This document shows, piece after piece, positions 52,559 to 60,532 of a stretch of 64,000 bases of DNA (its first letter is position 1; the number at the start of each line of letters is the position of its first letter). The position numbers and the translations under genes were made by a program. The notes beneath the pieces were generated by a model. That model did no database searches. It was given only the letters and a program-made list of their open reading frames with translations, and was not told where the DNA came from. Source of the DNA: an uncultured Eubacterium sp. (GTDB taxonomy: Bacteria > Bacillota > Clostridia > Oscillospirales > Acutalibacteraceae); contig NZ_CAKTGT010000003.1 of NCBI RefSeq assembly GCF_934561735.1, forward strand, positions 186,001-250,000, written 5' to 3'.

Positions 52559-52736
52559 CGAGGTGTAACTCAGTTTGGCTAGAGTGCCTGCTTTGGGTGA
52601 CGAAAGCGACCGCTGCCGGCGGCAGATGAAGGGAGCTTGAGGAAGCGCAGCAAAACAGAGCAATGGACACGGCAGTGTGCAGTGCGACGATTTAGCAAGA
52701 GGGCGACCAAAGCACAAAAGAGCAAGACCTCAAAAA
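52559..52736 (+). other. tRNA-Pro 5'-half embedded in a structured element
   Basis: Bases 52559-52597 are identical to the first 39 bases of the intact tRNA-Pro starting at 52751 (192 bases apart), reaching into the anticodon loop. After that the sequence diverges completely and carries no 3' half. The unrelated ~135 bases are more GC-rich than the surroundings and contain CTGCC-ggc-GGCAG. They also contain complements to the half tRNA: CCAAAGCA (52707-52714) to TGCTTTGG (52589-52596), and ACCTC (52727-52731) to GAGGT (52560-52564). The unit could therefore fold as one RNA. Whether it is transcribed is unknown. Confidence 0.6.
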
Positions 52737-52750
52737 TTTAATAATCATAT

Positions 52751-52828
52751 CGAGGTGTAACTCAGTTTGGCTAGAGTGCCTGCTTTGGGAGCAGGATGCC
52801 GCAGGTTCGAGTCCTGTCACCTCGACCA
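52751..52828 (+). tRNA. tRNA-Pro, anticodon UGG
   Basis: Acceptor stem CGAGGTG (52751-52757) / CACCTCG (52818-52824), anticodon stem CCTGC/GCAGG with loop TTTGGGA giving anticodon TGG, T-arm GCAGG-TTCGAGT-CCTGT and an encoded CCA at 52826-52828. A terminator follows at once. Confidence 0.97.
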
Positions 52829-52832
52829 ATTC

Positions 52833-52859
52833 AGCAGGTTTTTTAACCTGCTTTATTTT
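52833..52859 (+). terminator. Terminator of the tRNA-Pro transcript
   Basis: AGCAGGTT (52833-52840) / AACCTGCT (52845-52852) with a TTTT loop, followed by TTATTTTA. Confidence 0.85.
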
Positions 52860-53094
52860 ATGTCAAAAAAGCCCCAAAACGCCCTATTTATAAAGGTTTC
52901 AAGACTTTTAAGGTATCATTGGATGAATGTAAAATACTGTTGCGTTGCACACCTTTTGCACACATTTTTATTTTGTAACAATTAATTCAAACACAAAAGC
53001 ATTTATTACTTAAAATAAAATCACAGCATGTAGACTTCTTTTGACGCTTATGATATAATTAAAAAACACTAATTTAATATTTCAAGGTATTACT
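52860..53094. other. Non-coding gap after tRNA-Pro
   Basis: No gene recognised. TAGACT (53031-53036), 17 bp and TATAAT (53054-53059) look like a promoter for the Nudix gene. The stretch 52860-52985 has no visible structure; it may be the edge of an inserted segment next to the tRNA. Confidence 0.4.
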
Positions 53095-53550
53095 ATGAGC
53101 AGATATGAAAAAATCGAATTAACCAATATGTGTATGATTTATGACAACAACGGTAATGTTGTGGTTCAAGATAAAATCAACCAATCTTGGGGTGGCATCA
53201 CTTTCCCCGGCGGTCATATTGAAAAACAAGAATCTTTTGTTGATTCTGTTATCAGGGAAGTTAAAGAAGAAACCGGGCTTATCATTAAAAATCCTAAATT
53301 ATGCGGCATTAAGTGGTGGGAAGTAAAAAGAAACAAACGCTATGTGGTTTTGCTTTTTAAAACCAACGAATATTCCGGAACCTTAAAATCATCCAACGAA
53401 GGAAAGGTATTTTGGACAAAACTTGAAACACTAAAAACTTTGAATCTTGCCGAAAGTTTTGATAAAATAATTGATGTTTTTTGTGAAGATAATGTTCAGG
53501 AATACATACAACGGAAAGACCACGATAAATGGATTGATATATTTAAATAA
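53095..53550 (+). CDS. Nudix hydrolase (8-oxo-dGTP diphosphatase-like)
   Basis: A 151-aa pyrophosphohydrolase. The Nudix box is complete: GGHIEKQESFVDSVIREVKE followed by ETGL. Preceding WGGITFPGGHIE matches the 8-oxo-dGTP/MutT-like subgroup seen in Firmicutes, though the substrate is not certain. It lies alone, flanked by a predicted promoter and a terminator, in an AT-rich segment beside tRNA-Pro. Confidence 0.92.
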   Translation: MSRYEKIELTNMCMIYDNNGNVVVQDKINQSWGGITFPGGHIEKQESFVDSVIREVKEETGLIIKNPKLCGIKWWEVKRNKRYVVLLFKTNEYSGTLKSSNEGKVFWTKLETLKTLNLAESFDKIIDVFCEDNVQEYIQRKDHDKWIDIFK

Positions 53551-53554
53551 AGTT

Positions 53555-53600
53555 AAGGCACAACCTACAGAATTTTTCTCCGTAAGTTGTGCCTTTTTCT
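53555..53600 (+). terminator. Terminator of the Nudix gene
   Basis: AAGGCACAAC (53555-53564) and GTTGTGCCTT (53586-53595), then TTT. The inner part pairs partly as well. Confidence 0.8.
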
Positions 53601-53689
53601 CATCTATAAAACATTTGTTGGTTAACATTTTGTTGTTAATCTTATAACATAATATGATATATACAATATCGAAGCACCAAAATGTAATA

Positions 53690-53709
53690 GGACCGAGATT
53701 TCTCGGCCC
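53690..53709 (-). terminator. Possible weak terminator of the minus-strand unknown genes
   Basis: GGACCGAGA / TCTCGGCCC arms (one wobble) just after the stop of the 53715 gene, but only a poor T-tract follows on the minus strand. Confidence 0.35.
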
Positions 53710-53714
53710 GAGGT

Positions 53715-54155
53715 TCATTGTGAGTTTTTATTGATTTTTGAATTAGGGACTTCTTCAATATATATTATTACATTTGACTTCTTTTCATATTTAATAATAT
53801 ATTTTGTTTTTTTGTTGAAATCCTTATTGAGGAAAATTTTTCTTGTTGTAATAGGATCCATAGTTAAATCATAGGTGTTATCTTTTTCATCAAAGAAATG
53901 ATATTCCCGTCCAAAAATAACGCCGTTGCTACTCTGATAGTTATAGTTTACACTGATTGTTTCAATTTCAGGGTTAATTGCATAATTTACGTTTTTACAA
54001 CCTAAAACCAACAAAAAAATACAAGCTACTATTACCACCATAAATTCATATGGCTTCCATTTCATCTTTTTTAAAGCATAAATACCACATATAAGAGCAA
54101 TTACAGACATCACTATTAATGAAATTGCTTTTATCCAAATTCCATCAAAATACAT
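53715..54155 (-). CDS. Small membrane protein, unknown
   Basis: A 146-aa protein with two hydrophobic segments (about 8-28 and 36-53) and a ~90-residue soluble tail rich in Asn, Lys and Ile. The second segment ends in FLLVLGCKN, which faintly resembles a lipobox, but it is not N-terminal. No family recognised. Composition is AT-rich and differs from the flanking conserved genes. It follows two other unknown genes on the same strand. Confidence 0.65.
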   Translation of the reverse strand: MYFDGIWIKAISLIVMSVIALICGIYALKKMKWKPYEFMVVIVACIFLLVLGCKNVNYAINPEIETISVNYNYQSSNGVIFGREYHFFDEKDNTYDLTMDPITTRKIFLNKDFNKKTKYIIKYEKKSNVIIYIEEVPNSKINKNSQ

Positions 54156-54213
54156 TATTATTCTCCTTAATATTTACAAAGAAGCCGAACACCCCCAACA
54201 AAAACCATCGGTT

Positions 54214-54489
54214 TTAGAAATTCAGCACTGCATCAATATCATATGAGCTTTTCTCATCTGTCCATTTGTGTTTTTCTAAAACTTCAATTTTATCATCTTG
54301 AAATTTTGTTTCTTTCAACCATTTAATAACTGCATCGTCATCATAAAGTACTTTTTTTACCGCATAGCATTGCTGCTTTTTTAACCATCGCTCAAATTCG
54401 TTATACAATCCTTTTCTGAGTTCCTTTTCGGCAATATCCGGAGTCTTGATAATTGTATAAAACATATCGAATTCTAATTTTATTATCAT
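54214..54489 (-). CDS. Small soluble protein, unknown
   Basis: A 91-aa protein; ATG at 54489 is preferred because AAAGG lies 7 bases before it. Charged and probably helical (ELRKGLYNEFERWLKKQQ), with no signal peptide or membrane segment. No family recognised. The start lies 20 bases after the stop of the upstream membrane protein, so it is likely co-transcribed. Confidence 0.6.
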   Translation of the reverse strand: MIIKLEFDMFYTIIKTPDIAEKELRKGLYNEFERWLKKQQCYAVKKVLYDDDAVIKWLKETKFQDDKIEVLEKHKWTDEKSSYDIDAVLNF

Positions 54490-54508
54490 ATTATACCTTT
54501 TTTTATTC

Positions 54509-55285
54509 TTATATGCTGTTCCATTCGTCATATATACTCAGACTGTCATTAACAAAATCTTCGATTGAATAAGAATCTTTCAATAAATTCTCATCATTGA
54601 AAATCGCTATGTATCTAAAATCATTTTTAATAACAGTAAGAGCGTAACTTACAGAATCACCGTCAAGGTCATAATAAAGAGTATATTTTTCTTTTTCAAC
54701 CTTATTTTTAAATGAATACTCGCTTTCGTCAATTATTTCAAAATCATCATTAAAAAAGCTATATTTGCCCTGTTGATATGAGCACAAAAACCTTATATCT
54801 TGATTATTATCTCTATAATATTTTTCTAAATATCCGGCTTTTGCAATAGGATTGTCAACACAAATATAATATGAATCCAAATCAGAAATAACACCCGAAT
54901 ATTCATCATCAAACGATAAATTGACATCGGAAAAATTTTTTACCTTTTGTGTGGCTGCCGGAATGGCACCAACAAATTGAAAACAAAAAATAAATACAAG
55001 AGGAATAATAATTATTCTTTTGACAGAAGAATTATCTGTATTTTTATTTTTTAAATTTATAATTTCAGAAACTATACAAATGATTGTTATGATATTAAAA
55101 ACTATCAGTAATAAAAAGAACAAATAACCCGCAAACGAAAGATACAAATCATTCAGAAATCCGTCATACATCTCAACGGGGATTTTTGTTTTTATAACAT
55201 ACCTGTATACCAATATCATGCAAATGATATTCAACAGTAATTGTATTGTTAAGCAAATTATTGTTGAGCTCTTTTTAAGCATCAT
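54509..55285 (-). CDS. Membrane protein with large extracytoplasmic domain, unknown
   Basis: A protein of about 258 aa with three hydrophobic segments in the first 120 residues (LTIQLLLNIICMILVYRYV, FAGYLFFLLLIVFNIITII, IIIIPLVFIFCFQFVGAI) and a ~135-residue acidic, aromatic-rich C-terminal region (YYICVDNPIAKAGYLEKYY). Start uncertain: a GTG at 55294 and ATGs at 55285/55282 share GGGAG upstream. AT-rich. No known domain. Confidence 0.65.
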   Translation of the reverse strand: MMLKKSSTIICLTIQLLLNIICMILVYRYVIKTKIPVEMYDGFLNDLYLSFAGYLFFLLLIVFNIITIICIVSEIINLKNKNTDNSSVKRIIIIPLVFIFCFQFVGAIPAATQKVKNFSDVNLSFDDEYSGVISDLDSYYICVDNPIAKAGYLEKYYRDNNQDIRFLCSYQQGKYSFFNDDFEIIDESEYSFKNKVEKEKYTLYYDLDGDSVSYALTVIKNDFRYIAIFNDENLLKDSYSIEDFVNDSLSIYDEWNSI

Positions 55286-55457
55286 ATTTTTCACGCTCCC
55301 GTTTAATGTATCCGCTCCGTGCCTATGGCAAAATATAGTTTTAGTTTACCATTATTCGGCACGCAAGTCAACATTCCCGAGCACGCGAAACGCTTGTCAA
55401 AGCTCAATATCCTACCGTTGTTACTGTATCATATTTATGTATAAAACAGTATGTATT

Positions 55458-56228
55458 TCACATCATTTGATTGCTACGCATAGAAAGCTTGATTCTGTCG
55501 GCAATCATAGCGATGAACTCGCTGTTTGTCGGCTTGCCTCTGTCCGATTGGATGGTATAGCCGAAATATGACGACAACACATCAACATCGCCTCTGTTCC
55601 ATGCAACTTCAATTGCATGTCGGATTGCTCTTTCAACCCTTGACGAGGTTGTTGAATACATTTTTGCGATAGTTGGATAGAGAAGTTTTGTCACACCCTC
55701 AAGCATTTCGGCATCATTTATGCTCAAGTCAATAGCCGTACGCAAATACTGATAACCCTTGATGTGTGCCGGCACTCCGATTTGCCTCATAATATCCGAA
55801 ATAACAACTTCGGTATCACGCTCAACAAATCCCACTTTCTTGCTGTTTTCCTTTTTCCAACCTGCAAGGCTTTGCACTCTTTTTGCAACCGATGACGGTT
55901 CAACAGGCTTGATAAAATAGAAATCTGCTCCGGCGTTCATTATCCGCTGTTCAAACCCCTCATTATCAACAGAAGACAGCATCATCACAAGCGGCGGATT
56001 GCTTACATTTTCACGGATATAATCCAAAACCTCTATTCCGTCCAGACCGCTCATAAACACATCCATAATCACGGCATCAAAGTGTCCGCTTTGCAAAAGC
56101 TCTATCACTTTTCTGCCTTCCTTTTTGGTCAAGATTGATTCAAAGCCAAATTTTTTCAGTTCTTTTTTGCACTCTTTACCGAACAACTCCGAGTCATCGG
56201 CAATGAGGATTTTCATTGTTTCGTTCAT
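55458..56228 (-). CDS. spo0A: Sporulation master regulator Spo0A
   Basis: A 256-aa response regulator. Receiver domain residues 5-125 with acidic pair DD (11-12), phosphoacceptor Asp56 (VIMDVFMSG) and Lys in FIKPVEP. The C-terminal Spo0A-specific DNA-binding domain is unmistakable: IGVPAHIKGYQYLRTAI, SRVERAIRHAIEVAWNRG and GKPTNSEFIAMIADRI. It binds 0A boxes and drives entry into sporulation. Its usual neighbour spoIVB is absent on the upstream side. The 172-bp gap downstream (55286-55457) separates it from unknown genes. Confidence 0.98.
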   Translation of the reverse strand: MNETMKILIADDSELFGKECKKELKKFGFESILTKKEGRKVIELLQSGHFDAVIMDVFMSGLDGIEVLDYIRENVSNPPLVMMLSSVDNEGFEQRIMNAGADFYFIKPVEPSSVAKRVQSLAGWKKENSKKVGFVERDTEVVISDIMRQIGVPAHIKGYQYLRTAIDLSINDAEMLEGVTKLLYPTIAKMYSTTSSRVERAIRHAIEVAWNRGDVDVLSSYFGYTIQSDRGKPTNSEFIAMIADRIKLSMRSNQMM

Positions 56229-56269
56229 TACTTTTTACCCACCCATTTTTGTAAATATGTATTTCGTAG

Positions 56270-56366
56270 TTCGTGAAAAATTCTCACTTGCTATGCTACA
56301 CATATTAGCACAACACAAATGATTGTGCAATAGAATTTCATCATTTTTCGTGAAAAATCATCACTT
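56270..56366. repeat. Direct repeat pair in the spo0A upstream region
   Basis: TTCGTGAAAAATTCTCACTT (56270-56289) and TTCGTGAAAAATCATCACTT (56347-56366) differ at 2 of 20 positions and are 77 bp apart, bracketing the predicted spo0A promoter. Likely a paired regulator site. Confidence 0.6.
56302..56330 (-). promoter_or_regulatory. Predicted spo0A promoter
   Basis: Minus strand TTGCAC (56325-56330), 17 bp, TAATAT (56302-56307), about 70 bases before the ATG. Further right, the rest of the 445-bp gap is AT-rich; AGTCGAA on the minus strand (56449-56455) is a near match to a 0A box. Confidence 0.5.
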
Positions 56367-56612
56367 TCTGTTTTTTCAACAATTTTCCATTGCTTTTTTC
56401 GTGCATTTTAACGAAAAACGAAAAATTTTACAAAAAGAGATTAATTTATTCGACTTAATTCAACCACATCCGCACAATTTTAGGCGTATAATACTTTGCT
56501 TTAAAAATAAATAATATATAACATCATTGTTAAACTTTACATTTTGTCGTTGTGCACATTCTAAATTTATACATTATTGATAAAAAGTCAAATTTATCAT
56601 TTGACAATTTTG

Positions 56613-56641
56613 TTGACATTGCTACAAACTTTATGTAGAAT
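56613..56641 (+). promoter_or_regulatory. Predicted promoter of the glycerophosphodiesterase
   Basis: TTGACA (56613-56618), exactly 17 bp, TAGAAT (56636-56641). Confidence 0.75.
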
Positions 56642-56673
56642 TATTTATATAATATTATGAGAGAGGGACCAAA

Positions 56674-57699
56674 ATGGAAAAAACAAAAAATAAAAAATCA
56701 GGCAAAAAAATTGCGAAAATCATTATCTTGTCGATTATTTTGCTATTAATAATTGCACTTGCATGCGTTATGACCGTATCGGGAAAGCATCGTTCAAATC
56801 CCGAGCAAATACAAAGCTATGTAACCGACAACAAATACATACTTGACAATACGGACATATCCGGTCACAGAAGCGGAGGCGGAATTGAGCCTGAGGAAAC
56901 AATGCTTGCCTTCAAAAACTGTGCGGACAATCCGGACTTTAATATAGATGTTTTTGAGTTCGATTTGCACATTACAAAGGACAAACAGCTTGTACTTTTG
57001 CACGATGACACGCTTGACAGAACATCGAACAGCGAGGAAGTTTTCGGCGAAAAGAAAGTAAGACCCGAGGACAAAACATACGACGAATTACGCACTTTGA
57101 ATATGGGTGCAAAATTTGAAACGGAGGACGGCGAAACACCGTATGCCGACCTCAACGACAATGTTCCTGATGATTTGAAAATACTCAAATTAAACGACAT
57201 CCTCGACTACCTCATCAAGCAGGGCGGCGGAAAATACAAGTATATCATCGAAATCAAAAACGGTGAAGATTTGGGCAAAGAAGGCGTTGACATTTTGTAC
57301 AACACCTTAAAGGAAAAAGGCATTGTTGACAAGGTGGTTTTCGGCACATTCCACAAGGAAGTGAGTGCCTATGTTGACGAAAAATATCCCGACCTTGCAC
57401 GAAGCACATCAATTCCGGAGGTTCTCGACTTTTGGAAAGCCGCACTCAAAAACGATAAAGACTATGTTCCGCCTTGCAATGTTTTGCAAATTCCGTTTTG
57501 TGCCCCGTACAAAAACTTGGGTATAAATCTCGGTACCGCACAAATGATAAACTATGCACACGAGCACAATATGGCGGTGCAATACTGGACAGTAAACGAC
57601 GAGGACGATATGAAGTACCTGATTGATATGGGCGCCGACTGTATAATGACCGACTATCCCGACAAGTTGTACAATGTAAAAAACAATAAAAACTCATAA
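56674..57699 (+). CDS. Membrane-anchored glycerophosphodiester phosphodiesterase
   Basis: A 341-aa GDPD-family enzyme with an N-terminal membrane anchor (IIILSIILLLIIALACVMTV), acting outside the membrane. Active-site motifs are ISGHRSGGGIEPEET (His, Glu), FEFDLHITKD (Asp) and LLHDDTLDRTS (His). AQMINYAHEHNMAVQYWTVN and MTDYPDKL complete the TIM-barrel pattern. It hydrolyses glycerophosphodiesters and, next to teichoic-acid genes, could turn over wall polymer (inference). AGAGAGGG precedes the ATG. Confidence 0.93.
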   Translation: MEKTKNKKSGKKIAKIIILSIILLLIIALACVMTVSGKHRSNPEQIQSYVTDNKYILDNTDISGHRSGGGIEPEETMLAFKNCADNPDFNIDVFEFDLHITKDKQLVLLHDDTLDRTSNSEEVFGEKKVRPEDKTYDELRTLNMGAKFETEDGETPYADLNDNVPDDLKILKLNDILDYLIKQGGGKYKYIIEIKNGEDLGKEGVDILYNTLKEKGIVDKVVFGTFHKEVSAYVDEKYPDLARSTSIPEVLDFWKAALKNDKDYVPPCNVLQIPFCAPYKNLGINLGTAQMINYAHEHNMAVQYWTVNDEDDMKYLIDMGADCIMTDYPDKLYNVKNNKNS

Positions 57700-57805
57700 T
57701 TAATAAACATCGGCGTAACTGTAACAATGTTGCGGCGATGTTTTTATATATTCGACGATTACATTATAAACAAGCGTATTTTCGTCCTTACGGTTAAATT
57801 TCATA

Positions 57806-57834
57806 TTGTAACCAAAGACAATTTGTGCTATATT
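57806..57834 (+). promoter_or_regulatory. Predicted promoter of the alpha/beta hydrolase
   Basis: TTGTAA (57806-57811), 17 bp, TATATT (57829-57834). Its position rules out the earlier in-frame ATG at 57727 as a start. Confidence 0.5.
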
Positions 57835-57858
57835 TTTACTATAAATATAGGTGCGGGA

Positions 57859-58812
57859 ATGAATATGAAATTGAAAGAAATTAACAAAGAAATAAGGCTT
57901 GAAGGGGCTTTTTACAAAGCAATCAGTCCTTTGGGAATTGAAAAAGTACAAAGAGCGGTAGGTCCATTGTCAACAAAAATGATGTCGGTTTTATCGCTTA
58001 GCCATTTAAACTGTGAAAAGGTAAAAATCCCTCGAGGTAATGGAACGCTTATGCGTACCTGCATAATGAAAGGCGAAAAGACGAGTGGCAAAACGGTCGG
58101 AATTTTGTGGCTCCACGGCGGAGGATATTCGTTAGGAGCACCTGAAATGGCAATTATGACCCTGCCGAGATATTTAGTGAAAAACTGCAACTGTGTTGTG
58201 GTTTCACCCGACTACACGCTGTCGACAATAAAGCCCTACCCTGCTGCACTGAATGACGCATATACTGCCTTAAAATGGGTAAACGAGCACAAAAGCGAAC
58301 TCGGAATAACAGCCGACAAAATAGTTGTGGGCGGCGAAAGTGCAGGCGGCGGACTCGCAACGGCACTGTGTCTTTACGCAAGGGATAAGGGTGACACTTC
58401 AATCGGTTTCCACATTCCTCTTTACCCAATGCTTGATGACAGAGTTACAATCACATCGGCACACAACACGGCACCCGTTTGGGGAACGAATGAAAATAAA
58501 TCGGCATGGCACATCTACCTTGGCGACCGTGTAATGAACAACTCGGTTGAACCTTATGCCGCACCGGCAAGAGCAGATAATCTGAAGAATATGCCACCTG
58601 CATTTTCGATAGTAGGAACGGCAGATCCGTTTTATGCCGAAACGAAGAAATATTTTGAAAGGATGAAAAAAAGCGGTGTCCCGTGCGAATTAACGGAATA
58701 CAACGGTTGCTTTCACGCATTTGATATGATGGTTCCTTATGCAAAAATCAGCAAAAAAGCATCGCTTCATCTGATTGACAAATACAAAGAATACTGTAAA
58801 AAGTACATATAA
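57859..58812 (+). CDS. Alpha/beta hydrolase, HSL-type esterase
   Basis: A protein of about 317 aa of the hormone-sensitive-lipase-like family. The oxyanion motif is LWLHGGGYSLG, the nucleophile Ser is in VVGGESAGGGLA, the acid Asp in VGTADPFY and the His in NGCFHAFDMM. It hydrolyses short acyl or acetyl esters; cytosolic, no signal peptide. Two ATG codons (57859, 57865) follow GCGGGA; either could start. Confidence 0.9.
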   Translation: MNMKLKEINKEIRLEGAFYKAISPLGIEKVQRAVGPLSTKMMSVLSLSHLNCEKVKIPRGNGTLMRTCIMKGEKTSGKTVGILWLHGGGYSLGAPEMAIMTLPRYLVKNCNCVVVSPDYTLSTIKPYPAALNDAYTALKWVNEHKSELGITADKIVVGGESAGGGLATALCLYARDKGDTSIGFHIPLYPMLDDRVTITSAHNTAPVWGTNENKSAWHIYLGDRVMNNSVEPYAAPARADNLKNMPPAFSIVGTADPFYAETKKYFERMKKSGVPCELTEYNGCFHAFDMMVPYAKISKKASLHLIDKYKEYCKKYI

Positions 58813-58891
58813 AATTATCCGCCGTTAATTTTCCACGGTGATTGGTTCTTTTTCTCGGCATATTTCAGGAGTTTTATCAATACTCATAATA

Positions 58892-58920
58892 TTGATTTAT
58901 TATAAGTTATATGTTATAAT
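58892..58920 (+). promoter_or_regulatory. Predicted promoter of the teichoic-acid gene set
   Basis: TTGATT (58892-58897), 17 bp, TATAAT (58915-58920), 31 bases before the first transferase gene. Confidence 0.7.
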
Positions 58921-58951
58921 TTATAGGTTAAAATAAACAAAGAGGTTTGGC

Positions 58952-60529
58952 ATGCAAAATTATCGGCTTGAAATAGATAACATTTTTGTTGAAAAAGGAA
59001 AACTGAATATTGAAGCTACAGCCGAATTTGAAATAAATCCGCTTGCAACCGTGCCCAAAATCAGGCTGCTGTTTTGCGGTCAGGGACAAACAAGACGCTT
59101 CCCTTTGCCTGTGCAGGAATGCACAAAAGAAAACGGAGTTTGCACTGCCAAGGCACAATACAGTTACAATCTCTACTATCTGTTTTATGAGCAGACATTA
59201 ACAGAGCCTGCTGCACTCACCTTTGATTTGGCATATGGGGCAGACGAATACGAGGCAGTTGATTTTACCGTTAAAAACTGTGACAACGAGCATTTAAAAC
59301 TCGACGGCAACCGTGTAATAATTGACAACAAAATCAAATATCACAAGCAACATTTCGGTTTGCAGGATTTGACAAAGCGTTCAACATACACAATCACACT
59401 CAAAAAGCCGATTGTAAAACTTCTCAATATTTACTACAAAAAATATTGGAAAATGCCCGTTAAAATGAATCGGGTTACCTTTATATCCGGCAGACGCTCG
59501 GAACTTACGGGCAACGAAAAATTCGTGTACGACAAGCTGAAGGACATCAAGGGAATTGATTTTCGGTTTTTGATGTTCAGCAGTGCCAAAGGGCATTATA
59601 ATATTGAAAACATCAAAAGATTTTTTGAACTGTACACCACTTCACGAGTTGTGATTGTTGACGACTATTTCAGAATGCTCAACATTGTACCGAAAAAGGA
59701 CGATGTAAAACTGTTTCAGCTATGGCACGCCTGCGGTGCATTCAAAACCTTTGGCTTTACCCGCATAGGCAAAGACGGCGGACCCCGCCAATGGGCAAAA
59801 AACCACCGTATGTATGATTATGCAATAGTAAGTTCAAAGAACATTGCAAAACACTACGCAGAGGGTTTTGGAATTCCCGACAGTTGCGTACTGCCGAGCG
59901 GAGTACCGAGAACGGACATTTTTTGCGACGGTGAATACAAATCCAAAGTGCAGACTGCTTTTTACGAAAAGCATCCACAGTTAAAAGGCAAAAAAATTAT
60001 CCTCTTTGCTCCGACATTCAGGGGCAAAGGTCAAATGAGCGCATACTACCCTGCCGACAAATTCAACCCTAACGAGATTTGTTCGGCACTCGGTGACGAA
60101 TACGCAATCATCATCAAACTTCATCCGTTTTGCAAGGAAAAATACGAAGTTGACGAAAAATACAAGGACCGCATAATCGACCTGTCAAATGCAGACGAAC
60201 TGAACGACCTGCTGTTTGTAACCGATTTGCTCATAACCGATTATTCCAGCGTTGTATTTGAAGCATCGTTGCTTGACATACCTATGCTGTTTTACGCATT
60301 TGACCTTGACGAATACATTGAAAATCGTGATTTTTACTATGATTTTAAGGAATTTATTCCGGGCAAAACCGTTTTTTCACAAGACGAGCTTATAAAAGCC
60401 GTGCAAAGCAATGACTTTGAAAGTGAAAAAGTTGAAAAATTTAAACATGCCTTCTTTGACGATATTGACGGACAATCAAGTCAAAAAGTGGCTGATAAAA
60501 TAATATCTTTACTTGACTTGGAGAATTGA
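58952..60529 (+). CDS. CDP-glycerol/ribitol phosphotransferase (TagB/TagF family)
   Basis: A 525-aa peripheral-membrane enzyme that adds polyol phosphate units to a teichoic-acid chain. Residues 1-140 are a beta-rich N-terminal domain. The Glyphos_transf domain covers about 180-520 with all landmarks: LWHACGAFKTFGF, SGVPRTDIF, FAPTFRGKG, IIKLHPF and LITDYSSVVFEASL. GAGG precedes the ATG. It lies 3 bases before the next transferase. Primase versus polymerase role cannot be decided by sequence. Confidence 0.92.
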   Translation: MQNYRLEIDNIFVEKGKLNIEATAEFEINPLATVPKIRLLFCGQGQTRRFPLPVQECTKENGVCTAKAQYSYNLYYLFYEQTLTEPAALTFDLAYGADEYEAVDFTVKNCDNEHLKLDGNRVIIDNKIKYHKQHFGLQDLTKRSTYTITLKKPIVKLLNIYYKKYWKMPVKMNRVTFISGRRSELTGNEKFVYDKLKDIKGIDFRFLMFSSAKGHYNIENIKRFFELYTTSRVVIVDDYFRMLNIVPKKDDVKLFQLWHACGAFKTFGFTRIGKDGGPRQWAKNHRMYDYAIVSSKNIAKHYAEGFGIPDSCVLPSGVPRTDIFCDGEYKSKVQTAFYEKHPQLKGKKIILFAPTFRGKGQMSAYYPADKFNPNEICSALGDEYAIIIKLHPFCKEKYEVDEKYKDRIIDLSNADELNDLLFVTDLLITDYSSVVFEASLLDIPMLFYAFDLDEYIENRDFYYDFKEFIPGKTVFSQDELIKAVQSNDFESEKVEKFKHAFFDDIDGQSSQKVADKIISLLDLEN

Positions 60530-60532
60530 TAT

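Noticed and set aside
52475..52717. An 80-codon minus-strand ORF over the tRNA-half element
   Set aside because: It runs antisense through tRNA sequence, has no ribosome-binding site and no plausible protein features; its openness follows from the GC-rich element.
52598..52789. A group I intron splitting tRNA-Pro in the anticodon loop
   Set aside because: The segment is short, carries a second copy of the 5' half, and the downstream tRNA is complete without splicing.
52829..55457. Integrative element with att sites at tRNA-Pro
   Set aside because: No integrase and no second copy of the tRNA 3' end were found within the window.
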